Shown here piece after piece: positions 23,403-35,600 of a stretch of 64,000 bases of DNA (positions are counted from its first letter, which is position 1; each line of letters opens with the position of its first letter). The DNA lies in NCBI GenBank assembly GCA_024449915.1, contig JAMZAV010001049.1, positions 186,001 to 250,000 on the forward strand, given 5' to 3'. A program made the position numbers and the translations under genes. Source of the DNA: Sweltsa coloradensis (lineage: Eukaryota > Arthropoda > Insecta > Plecoptera > Chloroperlidae). Under the pieces are notes generated by a model. The model searched no databases and was not told where the DNA came from. It was given only the letters and a program-made list of their open reading frames with translations.

Positions 23403-23660
23403 CTATTGCCACCAAAAGCTAACAGAGAAACTTGTCTCTAGTGACCGAACGTGGTGCCACCATCTCGGTGGTATGTAAAGCATTTCTCCGCTGTTAAGCT
23501 GGCACTCCCACGCCCTGGCTTCCCGATATCCGGGGAATTTTGTGTAGTCGGGGCATTCGGGGTCGACCTGCGCCGTGTTTGAGAGGAGCTTGTCTTGGTG
23601 CGGAGAGAGGAGAGCAGAGGCGTCGGGCGAGTACAGCAGCACACGTTTTGATCCAACTAC
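23403..23660 (-). CDS. KDM8: KDM8 exon 5 (residues 363-447, C terminus)
   Basis: The acceptor CCACTGCTTGCAG precedes [12 protein letters not shown], aligned with the vertebrate VMGRKYIRLYSP. It carries the probable 2-oxoglutarate lysine K367 and, in [13 protein letters not shown], the distal Fe ligand H431. It terminates [11 protein letters not shown] at 23403-23405. Confidence 0.95.
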   Translation of the reverse strand, partial: VVGSKRVLLYSPDASALLSPHQDKLLSNTAQVDPECPDYTKFPGYREARAWECQLNSGEMLYIPPRWWHHVRSLETSFSVSFWWQ

Positions 23661-26600
23661 CTGCAAGCAGTGGACTTGATTTAGAGTAGTAATCATTATT
23701 TAGCAAATATGCTACATATTTCATTTATACATCACAAGCAATACATCAACATATCAATACATTACACAGTATAGGCCTACACAATTATTAATTATTACTA
23801 TATTGTTTATTTGTTTTATGTAAAACCAAAGAATAATGGCACAATCTGCATACATTTTTTTTTTTACATTTTGACACTCTTACACCAAGCTCTTGGGAAA
23901 TCTTTTGCAACAGAAACATCTTTATGTCTCAAGGAACTATATAGTGAATGGTAGGCTACCTTTAATTTATAAAAATGTAATACATTACTACAGGTAGACT
24001 AAAGCTTGGGGATAAGGCCATAAGTCAGGCAGGAAAAAAAACCTATTTAACTAGGTATCTGCCAGAACACATTAAAGCCATCTCAGATGTTTCACTTTTT
24101 CGAACAAAACTCCACCGCCATCTGCTAGAAAAGTGCCTGTACAAGATAGATTATTTTTACAATAAATAGCTACCATAAATAACTAGAGAACTACCTGGGT
24201 AAACTTGTAAATATACTTGTAAAGCATGCACACAAGAAAGATTTTGCTATTTATTTTATCATGTAACAAACTTAAGTTTTTTAAGTAGGCCTAGGTACTT
24301 TAAGGTGATCTTAAATGTAAATATGTGTCAGCCTACTGTGTCATACCTAAGTTAGTCTGTATGTCAAATGTAGGCCTACATGTTATGTTATTTTATATTA
24401 GGTACTATATCTTAACAAGGCTAATGTTACGATGGTATTGTGGCATTACAATGTAATAGCAAAGCTGCAAATAAATTACAAATTACTAGCAATTATTAGT
24501 TGCACGATGATGATGACGATGATGATAATAATAATGCACCAAACATCAAGCCAGTCCCACCCACTCTCACACTCAGTCTCCCATTGCTTAATAGTTTTGA
24601 GTTTTCCTCACATTATACCTTATATTATAGACTTATAGTACCTATGCTAAGACACCACCATACCTAAATGCAATGACCCTATATAATCTTGTAATTAAGT
24701 GTTTGTGATTTATTTGGTACAGTATTTATATTAGGTTGGTTTAATTTTAAATTTAGTAAACATTATTGCAGGCAATTATTTTCATTCATTAGGAACTAGT
24801 ACTTAATTAAATAATTTGATAAGCCTGGAAAACATAAAGGAAATATGATAAGATAACTGGTAATCCAGCAGAAAATAATATAGGCCTATTATGTAGTACA
24901 GTGTACCGATACGTACAAAGAGTTGAAATGACCTTGAAATGATACGAGTACAATTATCAGTAACAGTATCATAAACCAAACATTCCTTGCAAATACTGAT
25001 ACCAGTAGCATATTATGCAGGAATCTATTTTTGGTGGAGCTGTCGAGAACAACCGGAGATAAATATACTGTACTTTGCTCCACGCACCATTCAAGCACAT
25101 GCAATAGGGGTGTGGGGGAAGAGGTCCCTTACAATTCAGTAACCTAAAACATATATTCCATTCGGGCTAATTAGTTATGAATTTATTTATACTAAACTAG
25201 GCCGCTTTGCGAACACTTTTTAGTCGCGTTGATGGATGAGCTTTTTTGTAAGTTTTTAGTTTGCGTGGGATCTCTTCACTGTTGCAAGTGGTTTTTGAAC
25301 GAGTGAGCGTAGCGAACGTAGTGATTTCCATTCGACTTAAACGGCCCTTATTGTTTTTCTGCGTGCGTGCGTGTGTGTGTGTGTGTGTGTGTACGTTGAA
25401 AATCAGCCGAATCGCTGAACAGATTGCGCTGAAATTTTAAACAGACATCCGGTACGAGTTTATTGAGAACTGCTAACAAAATCAGCAAGATTCATGGCGA
25501 TTTAAACCTACAAGAAATAATAAACTGAAAAATAGACTTCCAATGTTTAGAAATTATTTTAACGACAATGTCTTAGATTTTGAAAAGATATTTTTTGTTT
25601 GTTATTCGCCTGGCCGTGAAATGCCGTGCCCCTGCAAGGTCTGTCGAATATTGCACGTCAAGGTACCCCAAATTTCGCTCGTAGATTGAGTAAACCTTGC
25701 AATATTTTCACGTATTTCGTACTGGCTATGTTTACCATAGTAGGCCCTATTGCCACATGATGGACTACACAGCGTTATATGCATTTCAAAACATGTTTAA
25801 TTATTTTTGAAATACAATCAAGAAATTACAAAATCTTTCCCGACCAGGGGATTGAACCCACTTCTTTCACATCTCGGCTACAAGGGCGCCTTAGCCAACT
25901 AGACTAGGGAAACGCCAAAGTCGTAGTTAGACGAGTGAGCGAGTCATGTGGTGAGTACCCGGGAACATTTGCATTTAAGTTTGATTATATTCGTATAAAT
26001 AATAGTTTTTTTTAAAGTTTAGTTGGTATACGGGGACGGGCTCGTCAACTGTAAGGTCATAATGCGCCTCTCTAGCCTATGATAGGCTAGGTAGGCCTAA
26101 GGTAGGGGGAAGAAAAGAAATATAATCGGGTACTCAACACATGGCTCACTCACTCGTTTAACAACGACTTTGGCGTTTTCCCTAGTTTAATGCATTGTAG
26201 GTGATTGTTGTCAAGTTTCTATTGTTACTTGTTAATTGTTATTACATACCTCAAAAAACTCATATTAAAACCTTTATTCTATGGATTCTGGCTAAATTTT
26301 TCAACTTTTTCTTCCACAAGGCAATACATCACCATTACCTTAATGTCCATGTAAAATTTGAACGTTGTAGCCCCACCCGTTTGGTCAGAATCGGCCTAAA
26401 TGTAACAAAAATATCGCACTAAAAATTTAAAAAAATCGCAAAAGTTCGATATTCATGAGAAATATTTCTTCGATTGTACCCAAAAACGTGGCAGGACTAA
26501 GTTCAGAGATTTCGAAGGTCCCCTCCAATTTTCATCAAGATTGCATATGCCGTTTGCCCAATAGAGAGCGAAAAAAAAGAAAAAAAGGGGAAAAAAAACA

Positions 26601-29600
26601 CCCGATCTAATTTTTTTGGGGGTCAGTGAAATTGAAGTCTTTGCCTTGCTCATCCAATAAAATATAAAATAATAGGTTCACCATTAGTGGTGATCCATGA
26701 AGAAAAAAATAATAACTTTCGAGCAGATCTTATTTTTTGACATTGATAAAAAAAAAAATTGCCCATAAGAAAATATATTGCAGTGAACTTTATGCCCGGT
26801 GACCTTGGAGGATTTTGGTTGGAAAAATATTGTACATTATTCCTGTATTGTCTATCATTTCTGTACACATACTACGTTTGTTCTGGGTGCCCGTCAGGGC
26901 GCCGCAGCCAAGCCGCGGTGCGCTACACACTCCAGCACCTTATACAGCAAGCAGAGTTGGGGTGATTTCGAGGTGTTACCCAGCCGTCATGAAACGTGAT
27001 GTGAACTTGAAAACTATCAAAATCGAGGGGATTTAGGTACCTGACAACACATGCCAAATTTGGTTGGGGTACGAGCATTCCTTCTTGGTGAAAAAATGGC
27101 TTGAAACATGCTCAAAATCACTTGAAGGATGTAAGCTACTACTGCTACTACTGTCTAATTAGTCAGTTTCAATCGGCCCGCGATTCTGACCAAACGGGTG
27201 GGGCCACAACTTTCATATTTTACATGTACATTAAGGTAATAGTGATAGTATATGGTCTTTTGAAAGAAAAAGTTTGCTGGAAGGCTTCCAAATAAGGGTT
27301 TCAACTTTTTTCAATATAAGCCTTTTACAAGAATATAATCAACAAGTAACTATTGTTACTTGACAAAAATCATCTACATTGTTTACAAAAAACAAGTCTT
27401 TTGACCACTAGATATTTTAAATTTTATTGTGAATTGGTAATACCATATCAATTAAATTGACTTTGATAAAATTATTGTATTTTAACAAATAATTTTGTAA
27501 TGGAACTTGAAAAAGTAATGAGGTCCCACTTATAACAAAAAACTTGTAAAAAAACAGCCAAACCTTACACCAGGGATGGCCAACTGGCGGGCCGCGGGCC
27601 GCATGCGACTCCCGGGCCCCCGAGAAACATTCTGAATTTCATGGGTTTATACTTCAACGGCAATAGCTAAAAGCTCTGCTATAATAACTAATTAAGCTCT
27701 ACAACTATACAACTGTATAAATTAAAACTCATAAAACCAAAGTATGTAGGCTTAATCTTATTTTTTTATATTCAATAGGTAGGATCCTAATTGCAGTTGA
27801 ATAGGTGGCCCACGAGATGCTGACTTCGAAAATGAGTGGCCCCCTAACATACAGAAGTTGGCCATCCCTGCCTTACACAATCAAAAGCAATGAGATCTAA
27901 AAGAAATGCCAAGCTTATGTACCCTCCTACATTTTTGCAATCTTAATACATAAATTCACTTTGCCCTGTGACTGTATCCTTGCAAAGCTTGGCAAAATAA
28001 ATTTGCACAAACTTTTACATTTAAAACAATAGTTGCAAATAAAATTTTGCCACACTTGCCACACACGTGCCACAGGGATCCAAACTGGGTCCATTGTTAT
28101 TTATTATCTACATAAATGACATTGCTAATAACCTACAATTTGTAATAATACACTTATATGCGGATGATGCCTTATTGATCATTTCAGGTGTTAACATACA
28201 GGAAGTGTTAGATAATGCTTAAAATTGATCTAAAAACGTTAGAAAGTTGGCTAGACGCTAACAAAATGAAACCTAATATTGACAAAACTAAGGCTATGGT
28301 AATATGTACACCAAAAATACGAAAGAATTTGGGACAAATTAATATTGAAATTGGAGGTAAAAGAATCGAGGTAGTGACAGAAATTAAACATCTCGGTATA
28401 ATAATAGATCAGGAATTAACCTTCAAACAGCATGGACAATATATTATCAAGAAGATGGCAAAAAAAGTAGGTTTATTTTTAAGAATACATAGACTTATAC
28501 CAATTAAAGCAAAAATATTGTTGTACCAAGCAATTGTTGCCCCTCATATAGACTACTGTAGTTCCCTAATGTTCTTATTAGGAAAAAATGAAATAACAGT
28601 TTTGCAAAAACAACAAAATGAAGCAATGCAAGCTATATTGGGGGTAAACAGAAAAACATCCATAAATAAAATGTGCTCAGCTCTAGGATGGATGCTAATT
28701 AAAGATCGAATCCTCCTGAATACATTGTCTTTCATACATAAAATTTATAAGGGTGTGATGCCAAAATACCTGGGAGACAAATTAACTCAGATTAAAAATA
28801 TACACACATATCCGACAAGGGGAGGAATGGATGTAAATATTGTAAGAGTAAGTAAAAGAAGTGAAGAGAACTCCATATTCGTAAGAGGGCTCAAAATTTT
28901 TAACCGAATTCCCATAGAAATACGTGATGAGGACAATCCTAAAAGATTTAGAACAAAGTGCAATAAACAAATCAAAATGGGTAAACTTCTGGCTAAGTCA
29001 CATGAAAAATGTTCATTCTGGGATAAATGATTCAATGACTAATGAAAATCGATAGTATTAATGTAAATTTATGCCCCTGGGTATTTTATTTTATTTTATA
29101 GGGTATTGCACTAGGTACGAATTGAATATTGTATATTGGTTGTATAATGTATTAATGAATAACTAACCATTAATACATAACAAATTAAAAGTTCATTCTA
29201 GAATAAAATATATTAGGCATACACTGATACTATACTAATGTGAATTTATAATGAATGTATTTATGGGAGCCCACTCGGGATAATTGGATGAGCGTAGCGA
29301 GCGAAGCGAAGATTCCATTTCACTACACTGGAGAAAAAAATCCGGAATGTTTTTTTTTTTTTCTTCTTTCTTTTTTTTTGTATTTTTGTGTGTCTGTGAA
29401 CACGATTCCGGCTAAACCAATACTCCAATTGCGATGAAATTTTATGGAGGTCTATGAAATCTCTGAACAAAGAACTGCACGGAGGGAAAAATCGATCGAA
29501 AAATTATTTCTCATGAAAATCGCTATTTTACGATTTTTTTCGATTTTTAAAAAAATTCTTCGACTTATAACATCTACATGCTTTATCCGATTGTAATGAT

Positions 29601-32600
29601 TTTTTTACAGAACCTTAATTTTATGAATTAATATATTCGTTTGAAATTTGAGCGCAATCTAAAAAGTATCTATTTAAAAAATCGCAATTTTACGCTTTTT
29701 CGTTTAAAAAAATTTACGCTCATCCATCAACGCGGCGGGACTTAAGCGTTTTCCTAGTAATAGTACAATGTCTATGATTAAGATACAATGACGTAATGTG
29801 AAGTTATAAAGATGCCTATGAGAATGTATATGGAATTGCATTATATACATGAAATTGAATATATTGTAGGCCATATTGTGAAACTGAAATGTATTGTGAA
29901 ATGTTGTGAAATGTATTGTAAAAATAGCAATTTGCTAAATAAAAGTGATACTACTACTGTTAAGATTGTGAAAATGTAGGAGGGTACATACGCTTGGCAT
30001 TTCTTTTAGATCTCATTGCTTTTGATTGTGTAAGGTTTGGCTATTTTTTTTACAAGTTTTTTGTTATATGTGTTTAATTTAGCCCACACAACAGTGCACT
30101 GCACTGTATCAAAATGTTTTGTAGTCACTTCCTGCTAATCCAGATTTGTGCTATTGCTACTATAGTGCTGTATATTATCTGCTACGGACAGGTACATTAA
30201 TGATTTTTATTTATTTATTTAATGATTATTATTTATTTATTATAAAAATTATAAAAATAGAACTCATCACAAGGAGTTTGGTGAAAAGTTGAGTCACCCA
30301 GGAGGCGGTGATAAAAAGAAAACATTATATGACAACTCTGTTTCTCTTCTGTCTGCTTCAAAATAACATTATTTAAGTAGGCCCTACATTTTGAAAACAG
30401 AAAATAGTTAAACTTGAATCAAAGATGGCTAGAATAGTGATAGGTGGTGTTGTGGACTGTCCAATATTTGCCCACGTTGACTTTGTTGCGCACCACATGG
30501 CCCAAACATTTCCTGATTTCCACGTCAAGAAATTCATGTTCAAGGAACATGAATACCAAGTAAGTAAACTAGATTTTTGACTTACGTAGGCTGCATATTA
30601 TGTACTAAACTAGGGAAACGCCAAAGTCGTTGTTTAACGAGTGAGTGAGCCATGTGTTGAGTACCCAGTAGGCCTAACGTTCCCTTTCCTCCTCCTACCT
30701 AAGGCCTCCCTAGCCTATCATAGGCTAGAGTGGTGCATTATGGCCTTACAGTTGACGTGCCCTTATACCAACTAAACTACCTATAACCTATATAATTATT
30801 ATCATCAAACTTAAATGCAAATGTTCCCGGGTACTCAACACATGGCTCACTCACTCGTCTGTCAACGACTTTGGCGTTTCCCTAGTAGGCCTTTTATCAT
30901 TGCACAAACATTTGTGGTCAGACCCTTTTTCAACAGATACACCCCAGGCTAAATGGAACGGCCAGCTAGTGTACGACTCCTAGACTTAGTATAGATACTG
31001 CCTCCAGCGTCAATGTAGGCTTATGAAAAGTTAAAGACAATTTTAGGTCTATAGCCAGACGAACAGAGAAAATGGTTTTTAGTTTATTTGGTTTTAGGGC
31101 GCGTTAACCGTTCGGTTATAATACGCCACTCTAGCCTAAGGGATAAAGGAAGGAAAATCCTATGCTCGTCAGAACCAGTCACGGGTAGGTGAAAGAAACG
31201 GGGGAATCTCACGTCGTCATCGTCTTTGGCATCGTTCGTGTTATCATGGTCGTCGTCGTCGTCAAAGAGGTCATCAGGGAAGGGGTAGAGGTCCCCGACG
31301 ACGACTGCCAGAGGACGCATCTTTTCAGGGAGTAGTATATACTTCTCTATTATATACTTACCAGCTGATGTTTGCGAGATGGACTTTTCCTCGTCTCTTT
31401 CCTCGTCTTTTACGATTAGCAGAGCCATGCTCTGTGCCATACTAATATAACCCCCTCTCTGTGCCAAATGCACGACCATACGGCTTAGGCCTACGTAAAG
31501 CGTACCGGTACACATATCTAGAATCTATGGCATAGGCTAGAATAAAATAGGTGGTCTAGTCCACGATTTTAATTATACCTTTATACGGCGTAATACTGCG
31601 TAGGCCCTATGTATTGCGGTATTGCACTGTTTCTTGTGGATGGTCATCATTATTAATTAGTTGATAAATCTAAACGAGAATAATGACATTACCTTTAGAG
31701 AATGGCATATTGACATAAAAAACAAATGAAAAGACACTGACTTCCGAGATATTTAAACTGATAGCGACTATCTGAATTGTTTTTATATCGCAGGCTGTGG
31801 CCTATTTTACAAATGGAAAATCTAAACAATTGCTACCGATATTTTAAAAAATCACATTTTTATTTATTGTAGGGCCTAGGTTTAAATCGCAATGGATCTA
31901 GCTGATTTTGTTAACAGTAGGCCTACTCAATAAACTCGTACCGGATGTATGATTAAAATTTCAGCGCAATCTGTTCAGCGATTCGGCTGATTTTCAACGT
32001 ACACACACGCAGAATAACAGAATAAGGGCCGTTTAAGTCGAATGGAGATCACTCCGTTTGCTGCGCTCACTCGTTTAATAAATAAATAAAACAATTATTT
32101 GGCTAGTTATTTGATGAGTGGCTATTAAGCCTTTATCTCCTAAAATAACAAATAACCTACACTCCAGATAGCCAGCTTCGAGGAACTTAAAATTTTGAGA
32201 GACGGGTGTGAGAGGAGCAAATTCGGAGCTTTGTTAACAGTTTGAGAAAGGTGTCATCGAGGGGAGGATGCCCAAATGCTGGAGAGAGAGTAGGGTCATG
32301 TCTGTTAAACATGAAAACTAAATAGGCCTACAGGCTAAGGATACCCTACAATCCTTCATTTATTAAAACTCGGTTTTAAATTAACATATTTAGGCCTAAG
32401 TCAGATTTTTAGCGATTCTATCTCATAAAAAAATAATTTTGTTTAGGATTACCCTAGCCCATAGCCTAGATAAGTTGGGTCCATGTATCACCATTTGTGA
32501 ATTAATGATAGGCCTAAATATTGCTAATTTTTGGTAAAATCTAATGCTAGGCTACAGAGACCTTCCTTAAATGATACTTATCAACATACTAAAACTCCCC

Positions 32601-35600
32601 TACAATCGGACTGGAGCTTCGGCCGCCATATTGGAAAATGGCGGCCAAAAAGTGTTTGTTATCGAATATCTCCAAATTCGTTTGAGATAGACAAAATATC
32701 TCAACAAGATAAATATTCCCCATTCAATTCTTTACAAAACAGGTGTCTTCTATAGTTTTGGTAGGGGCAACGGTTACGTCACAAAATCGTGGTTTATATG
32801 TTGCTTATTGGAGTACCAGCTTATTTCCAAATTTTCACGCCCAGCATCAAACAATGCCCGGTAAATCCGTAAGGAATCGATTTATATACAGAAGGACTTT
32901 TGTACGGGGTTCATGAAAGCTTCCATTAGTATTTTAAAAAATCAGTTCTGCGAAATCGGATTTTGCATTTACCCGGAATTTGGGTTTTTCCATTGTTGGC
33001 ATTTCCTAAAAAATGCCATATTTTACTGTCCATTATTAAGCACTAAATAGCATTGGAGGAAAAATTCTTTCTACGCACATTGAAATGACTTAAATAATGA
33101 TCCGATTACAACCAAAGTTTAAATCCAATATGGCTGCTAATTCCTAATATTCACAATATGAATACTGTTTTCGTGCTGTTTTTACACTCATTTGTTACAT
33201 AATTCACTTTGATGTTGTGGATATTAGGAATTAGCAGCCATATTGGATTTAAACTTTGATTGTAATCGGATCATTATTTGAGTCATTTCAATGTGCGTAG
33301 AAAGAATTTTTCCTCCAATGCTATTTAGTGCTTAATAATGGACAGTCAAAAAGGGCAATTTTGAGGAAATGCCAACAATGGAAAAACCCAAATTCCGGGT
33401 AAATGCAAAATTCGATTTCGCAGACCTGATTTTTAAAAATACTAATAGAAGCTTTCATGAACCCCGTACAAAAGTCCTTTTGTATTTAAATCAATTTCTT
33501 ACGGATTTACCGGGCATTGTTTGATGCTGGGCGTGAAAATTTGGAAATAAGCTGGTACTCCAATGAGCAACATTTAAACCACGAATTTGTGACGTAACCG
33601 TTGCCCCTACCAAAACTATAAAGGATACCTGTTTTGTAGGGAATTAAATGGGGAATATTTTTGCCATTGAGATATTTTGTCTATCTCAAACCAATTTGGA
33701 GATATTCGATAACAAACACCTTTTGGCCGCCATTTTCCAATATGGCGGCCCAAGCTCCAGTCCAATTGTAGGGGAGTTTTAGTATGTTGATTAGTATTAT
33801 ATAAGGAAGGTCTCTGCAAAAATTCAGCGACATCGCAATTTTTTCCTCCAAGCGTCAATATACGATCTTATTTGACAGGATTATTGAGGCAGAGTTTTAG
33901 ATTATGAGTACAACATTTTATTTTCAGGATAGACGTTAAATAAATCAATGTATGCCCTTCAGAGCTGGCTGCAAGAGGTGAATGAGAAGAACGATTGGCA
34001 CCACCACAAGTCTCCGATCGTGTGGAGAGAGAACTCGATGCACGGGGGAGAGGCCAAACTCCTCGGGGGAGCCAGCGACTTCTGGGAGTACTGCCACGAG
34101 TATTACGGGATCCTCTCTGACCTTACCCGATACGACAAGGCTCAGCTGACTCATGACAATCTCGAGGTTTGAGATAGCTATGAGTAGGCCTATGAGTGAC
34201 TAACAGATCTATTGGCAATACATAATGGTAGGCCTACTGATGTTCTGTATACAACAGTGGCTCGTTGGTCTTGTGGTTAGCATATAGGTCCAGGATTCGA
34301 TTCCTGCTATAGACAGATGTTTTTTAACTTCTGATTTGGACTAAAGTCCATCAGTTCTTGGCTTAGGAATTTGTAAACGGTGACTTTGAGCCGTCCTAGC
34401 AACGAGGCACATAATAAATTCAAAGTTGTTCTAAATCGGCCTTGTTGATTCTGGCGTTGATCCGCGGGTGTTTGCACTGTCCATACCACTGTTTGCCATA
34501 TTTCCTATTAAAATAAATATTGATATTTGGTTGGTTATTGCTCACTCGTCGATTGCGTCGGAGCCTACAAGATTGGCTTGGTTGCTTTTGTTTAATGTAC
34601 CCCACTGTAAATCAGTTAAATATATGACTGAGTGGGCATGGACTCTGTTATTTTTTATTTTTTATTTAAACAAACAGTAAACTAAACAACTTCCTACAAT
34701 AATGCGCATATTTCGTTTTAAAAAGCAGTCACAAAGTTCAACTGCACAATATACTAGGTATAGGTAAAAAATGAGTGATATAACTATGTTAAAATTTTAA
34801 AATTAACGTTGTAAATAGGTCTACTGATAGTTATGCTCTTTTAACAGCGGCAAAAAAAGGAAACAATTACACAGCACACAAACAATTTAGCACTCCGGCA
34901 ACTTATCACTATCACTGGATTATTGCTTGGACCTGAAGTTGAAGTCATACAAAGAAACTGGAATGCAGTTGGCTTACCAGAACCTTTTTAAAAATACTAT
35001 AGCCTACAAAATTAAATATCAACTTTATTCAGTTATAAATTTGTACTTATCAATGCATCGTTAGCAAATTTATTCTACAATGTCACCTTAACCCTCTCAG
35101 CCATGAATTAAATTGGTCTAAACTAGGTGATTTTCAGCAAACAATTAATTTTTACCTTTTTTCCAAGAATGTTGGTATTTTAAATATTTTTTAGCACAAT
35201 TTTTAAGGAATTCGGGACAAAGTTTGGATTTTTTTCTGTATTTTTTTGTGCATATTTTGGATTTTGAATATATCTTAAAAAACAGCAATAGTAGGTACAA
35301 ACATTTACGGGACAAACCAAAATTTTCACATTTTTAGCAGTTTTTGCAGATGTGTATTTTCAATTTTCTCTAGAAAAGGCCTACTTATCACCCCATTGAA
35401 ATGGGGACCACAATTACTTGTTTCAAATGCTGCTGCAACTCGACTACAGGCCCGCTGAGCGTGGGAGGGGCCCACAGCAAGGCGTCTACCTCCGTGCATC
35501 CCGAGCCAGCACGCTCAGCTACCAACGCTCTGTGTACCATCGAACCAGCAGCCTATGGAACTTGCTCCCCAGTGAAATCAAAATTTTGCCATCCAAGGAT

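Larger units (their letters stand above)
25197..26657 (-). mobile_element. Helentron-like family 1 element, split by a family 2 insertion
   Basis: Read on -, it begins TTGGATGAGCAAGGCAAAG at 26657 (A before it) and ends GCCTAG at 25197 with T after it. The internal ends join across 25297-26185: GCAAGTGGTTTTT and AATGCATTGTAGGTG are contiguous in the uninterrupted copies at 3989 and 48593. About 570 bp without the insert. Confidence 0.6.

Noticed and set aside
31084..31515. 143-codon - frame as a host gene
   Set aside because: Lies inside a repeat element and recurs, broken, in other repeats; treated as element sequence, not a gene.
33927..33962. Alternative acceptor for MDH1B exon 2 at TTTTCAG (33921-33927)
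   Set aside because: It would place GAT AGA CGT TAA in frame, a premature stop; the acceptor ending 33962 restores the conserved protein.
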